64,000 bases of DNA from Leclercia adecarboxylata (GTDB lineage: Bacteria > Pseudomonadota > Gammaproteobacteria > Enterobacterales > Enterobacteriaceae): the NCBI RefSeq assembly GCF_023639785.1, contig NZ_CP098325.1, positions 4,154,001 to 4,218,000 on the forward strand, in the 5' to 3' direction. This document shows positions 30,060-44,708 of this stretch, piece by piece; positions within the stretch are counted from its first letter, which is position 1; each line of letters begins with the position of its first letter. A model generated the notes under the pieces. It was not told where the DNA came from and made no database searches. It saw only the letters and a program-made list of their open reading frames with translations. A program made the position numbers and the translations under genes.

Positions 30060-30086
30060 AAGTACTTGTCCGAATAAGTATAGCCA
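30060..30086 (-). promoter_or_regulatory. Promoter with operator-like palindrome for the aldehyde dehydrogenase
   Basis: On the minus strand a TATACT hexamer (about 30076-30081) is followed by the imperfect palindrome TACTTATTCGGACAAGTA (30063-30080), with 7 of 9 pairs matching. It lies ~25 bases ahead of the start codon. The arrangement suits a repressor binding over the -10/+1. The half-site TTGTCCG resembles operators of some GntR-type regulators, but no regulator gene is adjacent, so the family is a guess. Confidence 0.45.
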
Positions 30087-30118
30087 TAAAAAAACCGACG
30101 CTTATGGCGTCGGTTTTC
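30087..30118 (-). terminator. Intrinsic terminator of aaeXAB
   Basis: Stem AAAACCGACGC / GCGTCGGTTTT with the loop TTATG. On the minus strand a run of seven U follows. It lies immediately behind the aaeB stop and isolates the dehydrogenase gene from aaeXAB. Confidence 0.93.
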
Positions 30119-30125
30119 AGGAGGA

Positions 30126-32093
30126 TCAGCTGTCGGTCAGGGCATTCTGGTAACGATGCAGCATGCCCACCAGCCGCTGCACCGGTTCGGTCACCTGGCG
30201 CGGTGCCTCCCAGATGCGCAGTTTTTCCTGGTAGATCTCCAGCTCCCCCAGCAGTTGCGTAAAGTAGCGTCGGCGCTTGTCGTCGCTGGAAGCAGAGATC
30301 ACATGATCCGCAGTACGCCGCAGCTGGCGGTGGAACGCCGAGAGGTCATCATTCACCGGTATCGGCGCATTACGCAGACGCTGGTGAGCGATGATCAGCG
30401 TCAGGGCCAGGCGGAACTTAGCGATATCTCCCGGGAACTTGGTCAGCAATAAAAAGAGCTGCTGATAGAGCGCAGGCAGGTGATTCTCTTTACGCCGGGC
30501 GGTATTGGTGGTCATCGCCGAGACGGCAGCAGAGACAAACTGGTTTAACAGCACGCGTCCGGTTCGGGCCTGTGAATTATCGCGCACCAGCAGGATCACC
30601 ATCATCGCCATGAAGCAGCCGACAATCTGCCCCAGCGCGCTGTCGAGAAACTGGCTGAAGTGGAAGGTCATCGGGTTATCCAGCACCAGAATATTGATGG
30701 TACTGGCCAGCGCCCCCAGCGAACCCAGGCGTCGCTTCTGCACCTCGATACCAATAAAGAAGGCCATGACGGCAAGGCTGATACAGAGCAGCAGCATGCT
30801 TTGCTGGGTGGACGGGAGGATCACCAGGAAATAGAAGGCGCCAAGCGGCAGCGCTGCCAGGGTGCCGTACAGAAAATCGAGCGCCACCATCCGGGGATTG
30901 GGCAGACGCATCGCCAGAGAAGTGACCACCGCAATCATCACCATCGCGCCGCTGCCGGAGGTCCAGCCGGTCCATAGCCAGAACAGCGTCCCGAGCATAC
31001 AGGCGAGCGTGGTGCGCCAGAAGTTCACCATCGCATGATGACGTTCCGCCGACTCGGCCTTGACCACCACTTCGCCCTGCAGCACCTCCTCTTCGGTGGC
31101 GCTGATTTTGGTATTGCCTATCACTCCGCGTTTGAGCAACAGGTAGCGCGTCGCCGCCCCGACCCAGGTGTAAATGGTCACCGGCGTATCGCGTTCACCG
31201 GTCCAGGCAATCACCCGACGCATACGTTTCAGCTGTTTATGCACATCCTGAACGGTAGTAACGGGTGTGGCAAACTGCTCCCGGAAGGTATCGGTGATCG
31301 CCTCGGGACGGGTGTTCTGGATCAGGTAGGTTTCACAGGCCTGAGTGATCAGCGTCAGGGAGACGGTATTGAGCGCCTTCAGGCGGCGGTTAGCCCGCGA
31401 CCAGCGGGACGACTCCATATTAAGGTTGCTGCGCATCCCTTCCAGGGCGGTGGTACGACGCACCAGCGCGCTCCAGGCGTTATCCACCTCTTCACTGTCG
31501 CCGTGCTTAATGCACAGCTGCATCAGCTGATACTGGGCGACGATCAGCGCATCCAGCTCACGATCCACTTCCTGTTTGATCGAGCGCGGGGAGAACAGTA
31601 GATCCGCCACGATCGCACAGACGATCCCCATGACGATCTCACTGCAACGTTCCACGGCAAACTGCGGTGCCAGCAGGGGGTTAGTCTGGATGGTGATAAT
31701 AATGATTAACGCCGTATAGCCGGAAAGCCCCCAGGCGTAGGAATTCTCCACCCGCACCAGGGAGGAGATCCAGGTACAAAAACCGGCCCAGATACAGCAC
31801 ACCATCAGCATCAGCAGCGGAGTGCGGATCATCAGGATAACGATAGTCAGCGCGGCGATACAGCCGATGAAGGTGCCGACGATACGCAGCATCCCGCGAT
31901 AGCGAATGGCGCCGGAGTAGGGTTCACCGCCCGCCGCAAACGCCGGGCCAGCAGCGACAATCGCCGCCGTCAGCACCGCCCAGCGGGGCGTTTCCAGCTG
32001 AAAGTGGAAGCCGACAAACAGCGCCAGCACGATGGCGAAGGCCAGCTTAACCGCGAAGCGCAGGTGCTGGTTGGCGATGGAGAAAATACCCAT
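30126..32093 (-). CDS. aaeB: p-Hydroxybenzoic acid efflux pump subunit AaeB
   Basis: 655-residue inner-membrane transporter of the FUSC/aromatic acid exporter family, the length in E. coli. Two repeated halves each have about five membrane segments (about 15-170 and 365-520), separated and followed by cytoplasmic helical regions. It works with the membrane-fusion protein AaeA to export aromatic carboxylic acids such as p-hydroxybenzoate. It starts 5 bases after the aaeA stop, as the last gene of aaeXAB, and is ended by the hairpin at 30087-30118. Confidence 0.95.
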   Translation of the reverse strand: MGIFSIANQHLRFAVKLAFAIVLALFVGFHFQLETPRWAVLTAAIVAAGPAFAAGGEPYSGAIRYRGMLRIVGTFIGCIAALTIVILMIRTPLLMLMVCCIWAGFCTWISSLVRVENSYAWGLSGYTALIIIITIQTNPLLAPQFAVERCSEIVMGIVCAIVADLLFSPRSIKQEVDRELDALIVAQYQLMQLCIKHGDSEEVDNAWSALVRRTTALEGMRSNLNMESSRWSRANRRLKALNTVSLTLITQACETYLIQNTRPEAITDTFREQFATPVTTVQDVHKQLKRMRRVIAWTGERDTPVTIYTWVGAATRYLLLKRGVIGNTKISATEEEVLQGEVVVKAESAERHHAMVNFWRTTLACMLGTLFWLWTGWTSGSGAMVMIAVVTSLAMRLPNPRMVALDFLYGTLAALPLGAFYFLVILPSTQQSMLLLCISLAVMAFFIGIEVQKRRLGSLGALASTINILVLDNPMTFHFSQFLDSALGQIVGCFMAMMVILLVRDNSQARTGRVLLNQFVSAAVSAMTTNTARRKENHLPALYQQLFLLLTKFPGDIAKFRLALTLIIAHQRLRNAPIPVNDDLSAFHRQLRRTADHVISASSDDKRRRYFTQLLGELEIYQEKLRIWEAPRQVTEPVQRLVGMLHRYQNALTDS

Positions 32094-32098
32094 GGCGA

Positions 32099-33031
32099 TT
32101 AACCAAACTCACGCAGGCGGTGGGCAATTTTGCGGAACAGCGAGTCGTGGCTGGCATCCCGGTCTTTCTCACCGGTGATCACTACCGTTGCCGTTGTTCC
32201 TGCAGGCCACAGGTCGCCCTGCTGTTCATCCAGACGAATGCGTACCGGCACACGCTGGGCCAGGCGCACCCACTCCAGATTGGAATCGACCGTCGCCATC
32301 CCTTTGCTGTCGCGGGTGGCGCTGGAGTTGGTCACCCCTGCCGACACGCTGTCGACGGTGCCCTTCAGCACACGGTTACTGCCAAGGGGGGTGATCTCCG
32401 CCCGGTAACCTGGGCGGACGTTTTCCAGCTTGGTCTCTTCCATATAGGCGAGCACGTAGAAGGAGTGCTGTTTGACCAGCGCCACGGCGGTAGAGCCGCG
32501 GGTAATAAATTCGCCGGTATAGACGTTAAGGTTGGTCACCCAGCCGTCGGACGGCGCGCGGATGACGGTACGCTCGAGATCGAGCTTCGCCAGATCGCGG
32601 GTCGCTTCGGCCTTCGCCTGTTGATGCAGAACGGTTTGCAGCACGTTATTGGACTGGTCTATCTCCTCCCGGGACATCGCCTGCACGCCCAGTTTATTAC
32701 GGCGTCCGGCTTCACGACGTTTTTCCGCCGCCAGCGCCTGGTAGTAGGAGACATCCGCTTCGGCCTGTTCCAGCGCTTTCTGGTAACGAGGCTGGTCGAT
32801 GGTGAACAGCACCTGATCCTTTTTGACCAGCTGGTTGTCGTGCACGTTAACGGCGGTGATGAGCCCCGCCACGTCCGGGGCGATGGCCACGATGTCGGCG
32901 CTAAAGCGTGCATCACGGGTCCACGGCGACTCGGTGTAATAGACCCACGCGCGGAAAATAGCGATGAACGCGAGGATGACGAGTGCCAGCGTAATGGCGG
33001 TACGGGAGATTTTTCTTGTTAGCGTTTTCAC
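32099..33031 (-). CDS. aaeA: p-Hydroxybenzoic acid efflux membrane-fusion subunit AaeA
   Basis: 310-residue HlyD/EmrA-type periplasmic adaptor with one N-terminal membrane segment (about residues 11-31). A lipoyl-like domain split by a coiled-coil hairpin (about 75-150, [27 protein letters not shown] region) and a beta-barrel domain follow. I chose the GTG start at 33031, behind GAGGTAG, because it gives exactly the E. coli length and N-terminus (xKTLxRK). The upstream extension to ATG 33121 is Cys-rich and overlaps aaeX. It pairs with AaeB. Confidence 0.95.
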   Translation of the reverse strand: MKTLTRKISRTAITLALVILAFIAIFRAWVYYTESPWTRDARFSADIVAIAPDVAGLITAVNVHDNQLVKKDQVLFTIDQPRYQKALEQAEADVSYYQALAAEKRREAGRRNKLGVQAMSREEIDQSNNVLQTVLHQQAKAEATRDLAKLDLERTVIRAPSDGWVTNLNVYTGEFITRGSTAVALVKQHSFYVLAYMEETKLENVRPGYRAEITPLGSNRVLKGTVDSVSAGVTNSSATRDSKGMATVDSNLEWVRLAQRVPVRIRLDEQQGDLWPAGTTATVVITGEKDRDASHDSLFRKIAHRLREFG

Positions 33032-33038
33032 ATCTACC

Positions 33039-33242
33039 TCAAACAAACAGGCGCGATACCAGATAGAACAGGCAGCAATACAGCGCGGAATTGAACAATG
33101 CAGGGTGCCAGACGAAATCATAGATCCCGGTTGGAGCCAGCACCTTTCGCACCAGCCAAAAAATCGCCAGTGATAAAAGTAGTTCGAAGAATATCGGTGG
33201 GAACGACAATCCGAACACCACGATAACGGGAAACAGACTCAT
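33039..33242 (-). CDS. aaeX: Small membrane protein AaeX (DUF1656)
   Basis: 67-residue protein with two membrane segments (about 4-30 and 45-65), matching E. coli AaeX. It is the first gene of the aaeXAB operon, 7 bases ahead of aaeA. Its exact part in the pump is unknown. It is divergent from the regulator aaeR with a 177-base control region between. Confidence 0.93.
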   Translation of the reverse strand: MSLFPVIVVFGLSFPPIFFELLLSLAIFWLVRKVLAPTGIYDFVWHPALFNSALYCCLFYLVSRLFV

Positions 33243-33385
33243 GTTGACCTTGATTAGAGCGAGCAGGCGAAAGAATTATTCAGCGTACGGCACCGCAGAA
33301 GTGGCCAGAAAAGCCGGGCGAGAGTGGCGTAGCTATAATGTATTAATAATATATTAGCGTAACTGTTATGCTGTTATCTATCATA

Positions 33386-33401
33386 TGTGATCTAAATCAC
33401 T
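33386..33401. promoter_or_regulatory. CRP-like site between aaeX and aaeR
   Basis: TGTGATCTAAATCACT matches the CRP consensus TGTGA-N6-TCACA in 9 of 10 core positions. It lies 19 bases upstream of the aaeR ATG and about 145 bases upstream of aaeX, in the divergent control region, so it could affect either gene. AaeR operators should lie in the same gap but I cannot assign them. Confidence 0.6.
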
Positions 33402-33419
33402 TTTAACTCAGAGTGAATA

Positions 33420-34343
33420 ATGGAACGTCTTAAACGGATGTCAGTTTTTGCCAAAGTCGTTGAGCTGGGCTCTTTTACCGCCGCGGCCAGGCAACTTCAG
33501 ATGAGCGTCTCGTCGATCAGCCAGACCGTTGCCAAACTGGAAGATGACCTCCAGGTGAAGCTGCTCAACCGCAGCACCCGCAGCCTCGGCCTGACGGAAG
33601 CCGGCAAAATTTATTATCAGGGCTGTCGGCGCATGTTGTATGAAGCCCAGTCGGTGCATGAGCAACTCTACGCCTTCAACAACACCCCCATCGGCACGCT
33701 GCGTATCGGCTGTTCTTCAACTATGGCACAAAATGTCCTGGCCGAAATGACCGCGGATATGTTGCAGGAGTATCCGGGGCTGACGGTGAATCTGGTCACC
33801 GGTATCCCCGCCCCGGATCTGATTGCCGATGGGCTGGACGTGGTGATCCGCGTGGGCGCCCTGCAGGACTCCAGCCTCTTTTCGCGTCGTCTGGGCAGTA
33901 TGCCAATGGTGGTGTGCGCGTCCAAAAAGTACCTCGCCAGAGCGGGGATCCCGGAAAAACCGGCAGACCTCAGCAATCACGCCTGGCTTGAGTACAGCGT
34001 GCGCCCGGACAACGAGTTCGAGCTGGTCGCGCCAGAGGGGCTCTCGACAAAACTGCTGCCCCAGGGGCGCTTTGTGACCAACGATCCGATGACCATCTCC
34101 CGCTGGCTGGTGGCGGGCGCCGGGATCGCCTATGTGCCGTTGATGTGGGTGATCAACGAGATCAACAGCGGTGAGCTGGAGATCCTCTTCCCGCGTTATC
34201 AGTCGGATCCACGTCCGGTGTATGCGGTCTATACCGAAAAGGACAAGCTGCCGCTGAAGGTGCAGGTGTGCATTAACTATCTGACGGACTATTTTGTGAA
34301 GGTGGCGGCGCTGTTTCAGGAGATGCGGGGAAGGAAAGAGTGA
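33420..34343 (+). CDS. aaeR: LysR-type regulator AaeR
   Basis: 307-residue LysR-family regulator. The N-terminal winged helix (about 1-60) reads MERLKRMSVFAKVVELGSFTAAARQL with the recognition helix SVSSISQTVAKLE. The effector-binding domain (about 90-300) follows. In E. coli AaeR activates the divergent aaeXAB operon in response to aromatic carboxylic acids; the same divergent arrangement is kept here. It is followed by a repeat hairpin and the convergent tldD. Confidence 0.94.
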   Translation: MERLKRMSVFAKVVELGSFTAAARQLQMSVSSISQTVAKLEDDLQVKLLNRSTRSLGLTEAGKIYYQGCRRMLYEAQSVHEQLYAFNNTPIGTLRIGCSSTMAQNVLAEMTADMLQEYPGLTVNLVTGIPAPDLIADGLDVVIRVGALQDSSLFSRRLGSMPMVVCASKKYLARAGIPEKPADLSNHAWLEYSVRPDNEFELVAPEGLSTKLLPQGRFVTNDPMTISRWLVAGAGIAYVPLMWVINEINSGELEILFPRYQSDPRPVYAVYTEKDKLPLKVQVCINYLTDYFVKVAALFQEMRGRKE

Positions 34344-34351
34344 GGAGAGTC

Positions 34352-34374
34352 CCCTCTCCCTTTCAGGGAGAGGG
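34352..34374. repeat. Dispersed intergenic hairpin repeat, second site
   Basis: Perfect 10-bp stem CCCTCTCCCT / AGGGAGAGGG with a TTC loop between the aaeR and tldD stops. The core is the same as the hairpin at 20874-20894 after zapE. It probably marks the end of both converging transcripts, although it lacks a long U-run. Confidence 0.8.
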
Positions 34375-34385
34375 TTAAGGTAAAA

Positions 34386-35912
<1,527 letters not shown>

Positions 35913-35917
35913 TCAAA

Positions 35918-38900
35918 TCATTGCTGTGCATCTTTGCGTGGCTGACGCAGCACTTCATTAATCTGTGGTTTATCCACCGGGCCAGTGATGTGATAGCGCA
36001 GAATGGAGACTTTGCTCCACAGCGGCCCCAGCACTTTACTGGCGGCAAACACCGCCGCGCCGACAATCGGGTTAACGGCAAAGGCCGCCGCCACGCCCAC
36101 GGTCGCCGAAATCTCCGGTGCCACCACGGCTTCCATATCCAGTTCACGGCGCACCAGATTGACGGAGCCTTTCATGGCGATATCCGCTTCCAGCCCGTCA
36201 ACCAGCGTATCGTCGGTGTGCAGAACGCCGTCTTTGATCCACGCGGTGCTGCGAATGGAGTCGAAGTAGAAGCCTTCATTAAAGGTATCGCTGAAGTCAA
36301 AGCGCAGCTTACGCAGCAGGGCGTCGAAACTGAGTAAACGCAGCAGCTGCCCGGCATGGCCGGTACTGAGATCGGCGATTTCACCTTTCCCCAGTTGTAC
36401 TTTAAGAATGCCGTTCAGCGAGGCTTCGTCAGGCTTCCACGGCATGTCGCGCCAGTGCAGATCGTAATCCACGTCAAATGAGGAACCGCGAACCGGTGTC
36501 GTAACGCCGAAATAGTTTGCGGCCGCATCCAGCTTTCTCCCCTTAACTTGCCCCTTCAGAGAGGTGCGCTGCTCGCGGGTGCCGTTAACCCACTCGCCGT
36601 TGGCGGTCAGGCGTCCGAAGCCGGTATCAATCAGCCCGCCTGCCAGACTCAGGGTATCGCCCTTAATGGTGAAGTCGCCATTAATACGGCCATACTTCTG
36701 CCCCCACAGCCAGCACTCGGCACAGCGCAGCTGTAAGTCAGGCCAGCCGCTAAAGTTGATTCGCGTGGTGCTGGCTAACGGCGAGACGTTATTCCCTTTT
36801 CCACCAGTGACGGTGGCCGGGTTGTAATAGAGATAGCGGATATCTGTCTGCCAGGGCGCATTATCACGCATCAGCAGGCTGGCGTTGATCTCCCGCCCCT
36901 GGGCCTCAACTTTTGAACCGTTAATGGTGGGCTGCGAGACGATGCTCAGGTTATTCCACTGCTGGCCACCCAGCGTCAGGGCTGGCGTGCGTACCGTGAT
37001 GTGCTGCGGGAACTGCGCCGCATCATCCACATTTTGCCCCACTCCGCGCTGGAAAAGCGCCAGCCATTCTGCCCCGTCCATCGGCGGAAGATTGAGCTCC
37101 ACGCCCGCCTGTTCTGGCAGCGGCGGCAGCGTACGGCTGTCGGTGGTCCAGATAGCGCGGTCCAGCGTCAGCTTGCGGTTCAGCAGCCAGCGGCTGTTAA
37201 AGTGATTTTTTCCGCCGGCGTTGCCGGTCAGAATGAAGCTGTTGAGATCCCCGTCGACGTTCAGCTTCACCGGCAGCGGCTCGCCCGCGCTCTTGTTCAG
37301 CGGGGAAGGCAGATCGCTGCTGACGCTCTTCAGGTCGCTACTGATATCCACCTTGTAATGCGGGTTGCCACGGTAAGGCAGATCGATCGCCACTTTGCCG
37401 TTCCACGGCACGCGGCCTTCAAGGGACTGGCTGACCACTTTTGGCAGCACGTCCATCCGCGCGGGCTGCCAGCTGGCATCCATATTGACGGCCACCTGGT
37501 AGGCTTTCTCGCCTTCGGTAGTTGAGAAATCGATATTCACCGGCTGGCTAAACCAGTTCGCGGTCAGCGGTCCACTTTTCAGATCGCCGTTCACAAAGCT
37601 GAACTGGCCGGTCAGATTTTTTAGCGTGCTGTTCAGCGGCTTAATGAACAGGCTGTTGTTTTTCAGCCTGACGTCGCCTTCAGCGGTGGTCATGGTGCCG
37701 TCCAGCGGGATGTCGAGATGTAAGCGAGCATTCACATCACCATCAAGCTGGAGTTGCTGGAGCGTGGCGCCCAGTGAGTCGTCTAACGGCGTCTCTTCGA
37801 AGTACGGGCCAACCGCTTTACCGGGCCCGTTGATATCGGCGTCGATCAGCAGTTTTTCTTTGGAGTAGTCGGGGATCACCGCGGTCAAATTGCTGGCCTT
37901 CACGCCGCCCAGCGCCACGCCGTCGGTTTTCATCCACAAGCCGTCGTTGATGAAATTAAGCTCAATATCGAGGTTTTTCAGCGCCGGCCAGTCAGGCTGG
38001 AAGGCATAGGTGGCGTTACGTAGCGGCACCAGCACCTGGAACTGACCTTCGTTGTGCTTATAGGGGAACAGATGCGGGTTGCCGCCATAGGCCAGGGTCG
38101 CGCTGTCCGCCTGACCGCCCTGAATGGCGCCGCTCAGGTAGTCCACCAGCGCTTTGCCCATCAGGTTTTCAGGAAAATAGCGCCAGGCCTGGGAGCCGTC
38201 ATCGGTGCTGATGCCCGCCAGGATCCCCAGCCAGGGTTCATCCCCCGCCGGCTGCAGATAGCGGAAATCGCCCCGGGCGTGCACCGCTTTCGCTTTTACG
38301 TCGATGTCGCGCCCGTCGAGCTGGAACCCTTTCTCATTCTTCAGCCAGTGAAGGGTCGCCGTGCCTTTTTCGATCTCCAGCGGGGCGCGGAAGACGGTTT
38401 CATACGGCATTTTCGCATCGTTCATCTGGGCCACAAGGCGGCCATCTTCCATGCTGCCCTCCAGGGTGCCGCTGAAATGCTCGGCCCCCGGCAGCATCTG
38501 CCACTGCTTCCAGGCGAGATCGGTCCAGGCGATGTTAAAGCGGGTCTTTTCCGTTGCCTGCAGCGGGATATCCAGCGCCAGGGCGTTAATTGCCCCAACC
38601 GGCTGAGTAGCCTGCCAGACTTCACCCAGCGCCGGAGAGAGTTTCGCCGCAAGGGTCCGCAGCCCGTCGAGACCAGACAGCTCCAGATTGCTGGCGCGAA
38701 TGCGCAGTTCATCGCTGCGTTTGCTGTTGGTTCCGCCCACGTCCTGCTCAGGGATCCAGGCGAGCGACAGCGCTCCGCGCGGCCATGCTTTATCGTCCAG
38801 CGTAATGCGGGTATCCGGAATGGCAAACTGCCAGCCCTCTTTCTCGCGAGTCACGTGCGCGGTGAGGTTATCAACAGAGAGCGCATGCTGGCGCGTTTTA

Positions 38901-39715
38901 CCCGGCCAGGTGGCGCCTCCCTGCTTCAGCCAGAGATCGCCGCTGGCGAACTGGCCGTTGGTGAGGGTCATCCAGCCTTCAATGCTGAAGCGCGCGGTTT
39001 CGAGCTGCATGTTCTGCTGCAGCCACTCCCCCAGCCAGGGTTTGACGTCAACGTCGTCGGCCTGCATCCAGACTTTGCCGTTATTCAGCAGGCCGTTGTC
39101 GTCACGCAGATCCATGCGCACCTGCATCACGCCGTGCTGTCCGTTCAGGCTGGAGAGACTCACCTGGCCTTCGGCACGATGGCGCTCTTTGCCGTTAAGC
39201 CAGGTTAACTGGGGGATCGCCAGTTCGGCGCGCTGCCCTGAAAGGGTGATAAAGCTGATACGGCTGTCGCGCAGATCAAAATGATCGAACTGGCGCAGGA
39301 ACAGATCGCTGACGCGGCTTGCTTCGAAGCCCTCGCCCTGTTCGTTGCTGCGCAACGGGGAATTGGTCAGAAACTGCAGCTGATAGAAGGTTAGATCGCG
39401 AAACTGCCAGCGCAGGTGCAGCAGGCTTTGCCATACGTCCAGCGCCAGGGTCAAACGACTGATTTTAAGGTGGCCGCCGTCTTTCAGCTGCGCGTTGATA
39501 TCGCGCACTTCAAGGGTCGGGCCAAAATTCTGCCAGCTTGCGTTAAGCTGGCCTGCCGTAATGGGTAAGCCGGTTGCGGACTCTATCTTTGCCAGCAGCT
39601 GCGGGCGCCAGTTGTCCAGATGCGGCAATGCGAGACGCAGCCCGCTTACGAGCAGCGCGACAATCACTATCAGCGTTGCCCCTGTAAGCAGTAAAATCCC
39701 CGGCAGTCGCCTCAC
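35918..39715 (-). CDS. yhdP: AsmA-like envelope phospholipid transport protein YhdP
   Basis: 1265-residue inner-membrane-anchored protein. One N-terminal membrane segment (about residues 6-28) is followed by a very long periplasmic beta-groove region of repeated AsmA-like/DUF3971 strands, then the C-terminal AsmA_2 domain ending HITGPVDKPQINEVLRQP. With TamB and YdbH it is needed in E. coli for phospholipid supply to the outer membrane. I chose the GTG at 39715 (RRLPGILLL follows) because AAGGAG stands 6-7 bases upstream and it gives the E. coli start. It lies between rng and tldD, as in E. coli. Confidence 0.94.
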   Translation of the reverse strand: MRRLPGILLLTGATLIVIVALLVSGLRLALPHLDNWRPQLLAKIESATGLPITAGQLNASWQNFGPTLEVRDINAQLKDGGHLKISRLTLALDVWQSLLHLRWQFRDLTFYQLQFLTNSPLRSNEQGEGFEASRVSDLFLRQFDHFDLRDSRISFITLSGQRAELAIPQLTWLNGKERHRAEGQVSLSSLNGQHGVMQVRMDLRDDNGLLNNGKVWMQADDVDVKPWLGEWLQQNMQLETARFSIEGWMTLTNGQFASGDLWLKQGGATWPGKTRQHALSVDNLTAHVTREKEGWQFAIPDTRITLDDKAWPRGALSLAWIPEQDVGGTNSKRSDELRIRASNLELSGLDGLRTLAAKLSPALGEVWQATQPVGAINALALDIPLQATEKTRFNIAWTDLAWKQWQMLPGAEHFSGTLEGSMEDGRLVAQMNDAKMPYETVFRAPLEIEKGTATLHWLKNEKGFQLDGRDIDVKAKAVHARGDFRYLQPAGDEPWLGILAGISTDDGSQAWRYFPENLMGKALVDYLSGAIQGGQADSATLAYGGNPHLFPYKHNEGQFQVLVPLRNATYAFQPDWPALKNLDIELNFINDGLWMKTDGVALGGVKASNLTAVIPDYSKEKLLIDADINGPGKAVGPYFEETPLDDSLGATLQQLQLDGDVNARLHLDIPLDGTMTTAEGDVRLKNNSLFIKPLNSTLKNLTGQFSFVNGDLKSGPLTANWFSQPVNIDFSTTEGEKAYQVAVNMDASWQPARMDVLPKVVSQSLEGRVPWNGKVAIDLPYRGNPHYKVDISSDLKSVSSDLPSPLNKSAGEPLPVKLNVDGDLNSFILTGNAGGKNHFNSRWLLNRKLTLDRAIWTTDSRTLPPLPEQAGVELNLPPMDGAEWLALFQRGVGQNVDDAAQFPQHITVRTPALTLGGQQWNNLSIVSQPTINGSKVEAQGREINASLLMRDNAPWQTDIRYLYYNPATVTGGKGNNVSPLASTTRINFSGWPDLQLRCAECWLWGQKYGRINGDFTIKGDTLSLAGGLIDTGFGRLTANGEWVNGTREQRTSLKGQVKGRKLDAAANYFGVTTPVRGSSFDVDYDLHWRDMPWKPDEASLNGILKVQLGKGEIADLSTGHAGQLLRLLSFDALLRKLRFDFSDTFNEGFYFDSIRSTAWIKDGVLHTDDTLVDGLEADIAMKGSVNLVRRELDMEAVVAPEISATVGVAAAFAVNPIVGAAVFAASKVLGPLWSKVSILRYHITGPVDKPQINEVLRQPRKDAQQ

Positions 39716-39756
39716 GCCTCTCTCCTTGTCAGCCGTTTCTCGCAGCACGCTGCGTT

Positions 39757-41226
39757 TTACATCATCACCACGTCAAACTGCTCCGGGTTATAGAGCGGTT
39801 CGATTTGCACTTTTACCTGTTTGCCGACAAAGATTTCCACTTCCGCAAGGGCATGTGACTCTTCCCCTTTCAGGGCTTCCGCCACCGAAGGAGAAGCATA
39901 GACCAGGAAACGGTCGGAGTCGTAGGCGTGATGCACGCGGACGATCTCACGCATGATCTCATAGCAGACCGTTTCAACCGTCTTCACCGTGCCGCGGCCA
40001 TGGCAGGTCGGGCACTCGTTGCACAGCACATGCTCCACGCTTTCGCGGGTGCGCTTGCGGGTCATTTCCACCAGCCCAAGCTGGGAGAAGCCGTTTATGC
40101 TGGTTTTGACGCGATCTTTACTCAGCGCCTGCTCCAGCGAATGCAGCACGCGGCGGCGGTGGTCTTCATTACTCATATCGATAAAGTCGATGATGATGAT
40201 GCCGCCCAGATTGCGCAGACGAAGCTGGCGCGCAATGGCCTGCGTCGCTTCAATGTTGGTATTGAAAATGGTGTCGTCCAGATTGCGATGCCCGACAAAC
40301 GCCCCGGTGTTGATATCCACTGTGGTCATCGCTTCGGTCTGGTCGATAATCAGATAGCCGCCGGATTTAAGCTCAACCTTACGCTCCAGCGCGCGCTGGA
40401 TTTCGTTCTCGACGTCGTACAGATCGAAAATCGGCTGGCGCCCGGTGTAGTGCTCCAGCAGGCCCGGCATTTCAGGAATGTACTCGGCGGTGAACTCGAG
40501 CAGCGCGTCATAGGTCAGACGGGAGTCAACGCGGATGCGGTCCAGCTGGGCATCGGCAAAATCGCGCAGGACGCGCTGGGCCAGCGCCAGCTCACCGTAC
40601 AGCTGATAGCGAGTCTGGTTGCGTTTTTTACGCTCCATCACTTTGGTCCAGACACGTTTCAGGTAGGCGGCATCCGAGGCCAGATCTTCTTCGCTGATCC
40701 CCTCTGCGGCGGTGCGAATAATAAACCCGCCCTGCTCGTCGCAGTAAGCGCCTACGACTTTTTTCAGCCGCTCGCGCTCGCTTTCGCTCTCAATACGCTG
40801 AGACACGCCAACATGTGAAGCGCCAGGCATAAAGACCAGATAACGGGAGGGTAAAGTGATGTCGGTGGTCAGGCGTGCGCCTTTGGTGCCCAGGGGATCT
40901 TTCACTACCTGCACCATCAGATCCTGGCCCTGACGCACCAGCTCGGAGATATCACGGACGGTGAACTGCTTTTGCTCTTCTCCTGCCACACATTCGGTGT
41001 GCGGCATGATATCCGAGGCATGCAGAAAGGCCGCTTTATCGAGTCCAATATCTACAAATGCCGCCTGCATACCCGGTAGTACACGACTGACACGACCTTT
41101 GTAGATATTGCCTACGATTCCGCGTCGCGCTTCACGCTCAATATGGATTTCCTGAAGAATGCCGCCATCAATGTAGGCCACACGGGTTTCCGATGGCGTT
41201 ACGTTTACCAACAATTCAGCCGTCAT
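39757..41226 (-). CDS. rng: Ribonuclease G
   Basis: 489-residue endoribonuclease, E. coli length. The N-terminal S1 domain (about 30-130) is followed by the RNase E/G catalytic core with the Mg ligands in VDINTGAF and IIIDFIDM, and the zinc-link cysteines [11 protein letters not shown] that join subunits. It matures the 5' end of 16S rRNA and turns over some mRNAs. I chose ATG 41226 (MTAELL); the in-frame ATG at 41274 lies within yhdE. It overlaps the yhdE 3' end by 11 bases. Confidence 0.96.
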   Translation of the reverse strand: MTAELLVNVTPSETRVAYIDGGILQEIHIEREARRGIVGNIYKGRVSRVLPGMQAAFVDIGLDKAAFLHASDIMPHTECVAGEEQKQFTVRDISELVRQGQDLMVQVVKDPLGTKGARLTTDITLPSRYLVFMPGASHVGVSQRIESESERERLKKVVGAYCDEQGGFIIRTAAEGISEEDLASDAAYLKRVWTKVMERKKRNQTRYQLYGELALAQRVLRDFADAQLDRIRVDSRLTYDALLEFTAEYIPEMPGLLEHYTGRQPIFDLYDVENEIQRALERKVELKSGGYLIIDQTEAMTTVDINTGAFVGHRNLDDTIFNTNIEATQAIARQLRLRNLGGIIIIDFIDMSNEDHRRRVLHSLEQALSKDRVKTSINGFSQLGLVEMTRKRTRESVEHVLCNECPTCHGRGTVKTVETVCYEIMREIVRVHHAYDSDRFLVYASPSVAEALKGEESHALAEVEIFVGKQVKVQIEPLYNPEQFDVVMM

Positions 41227-41809
41227 AATTATCCCTTCCCTCACGCAGTGAGTTAAAATTGCCCAGCAACTCATACGTTTCCACCAGCGGTAAGCCGACT
41301 ACGGCGTGATAGCTGCCATTGATCTTCCTGACAAAACAGCCACCCAACCCTTGAATACCGTATGCACCTGCTTTATCCATAGGTTCACCGCTGGCGATAT
41401 AGCCGGCGATATCCTCATCAGTGAGTACTCTGAACGTGACATCAGTGACAACCAGACAGTCCAGTACATGCTGACTGTCTGCCAGCGCGACGGCGGTCAT
41501 CACCTGATGCGTTTGTCCGGACAATTTGCGCAGCATTTTGAACGCTTGCTCGCTGTCGTGCGGTTTCTCGAGGACTTCACCGTTGAGGATCACGATGGTA
41601 TCTGCGCCCAGCACCGGTAAATCACGCGGCACCTGCGCCAAGCCTGCCTGCGCTTTCTCCCGCGCGAGGCGGGAAACGTACTGTTGCGCGCTTTCGCCCT
41701 CAGCACGTTTTTCTTCAATGCCGGTAACGATACGTTCGAAAGCGATACCCAGTTGAGTGAGTAACTCCTGACGACGCGGGGAGCCGGAAGCGAGATACAA
41801 AGACGTCAT
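41216..41809 (-). CDS. yhdE: dTTP/UTP pyrophosphatase YhdE (Maf family)
   Basis: 197-residue Maf-family nucleotide pyrophosphatase that hydrolyses dTTP, UTP and modified pyrimidine nucleotides. The family start [12 protein letters not shown] is intact. The catalytic region is [16 protein letters not shown], with Lys in the [15 protein letters not shown] loop. It overlaps rng by 11 bases and follows mreD by 9 bases, so it belongs to the mreBCD-yhdE-rng chain of genes. Confidence 0.95.
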   Translation of the reverse strand: MTSLYLASGSPRRQELLTQLGIAFERIVTGIEEKRAEGESAQQYVSRLAREKAQAGLAQVPRDLPVLGADTIVILNGEVLEKPHDSEQAFKMLRKLSGQTHQVMTAVALADSQHVLDCLVVTDVTFRVLTDEDIAGYIASGEPMDKAGAYGIQGLGGCFVRKINGSYHAVVGLPLVETYELLGNFNSLREGRDNYDG

Positions 41810-41818
41810 AGAAACCTT

Positions 41819-43323
<1,505 letters not shown>

Positions 43324-43350
43324 AGGCTATGCGTACTCTCGCGTCAGAGA

Positions 43351-43377
43351 GAAAGGGTAGCCATCCGCTACCCTTTC
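43351..43377 (-). terminator. Hairpin between mreB and mreC (partial terminator)
   Basis: Perfect 11-bp stem GAAAGGGTAGC / GCTACCCTTTC around the loop CATCC. On the transcribed strand it is followed only by the mixed tract TCTCTGAC after the stem's own Us. It would let MreB be made in excess over MreC and MreD by partial termination or RNA processing; this role is inferred. Confidence 0.7.
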
Positions 43378-43385
43378 ACACCTGA

Positions 43386-44555
<1,170 letters not shown>

Positions 44556-44708
44556 TTACAAATCGTCGCCTGACTCCCTCAGGGCTGAGAAAAAACAGCG
44601 TTCCTCACGTTCATTTGTAATCCGTTAAAGGTCGTTCACTGTCATTTTGCTCGTCATACATCACGCTACAGGCGCGATATTCTACGTGAAAACTCACCAA
44701 ACGGCAGG

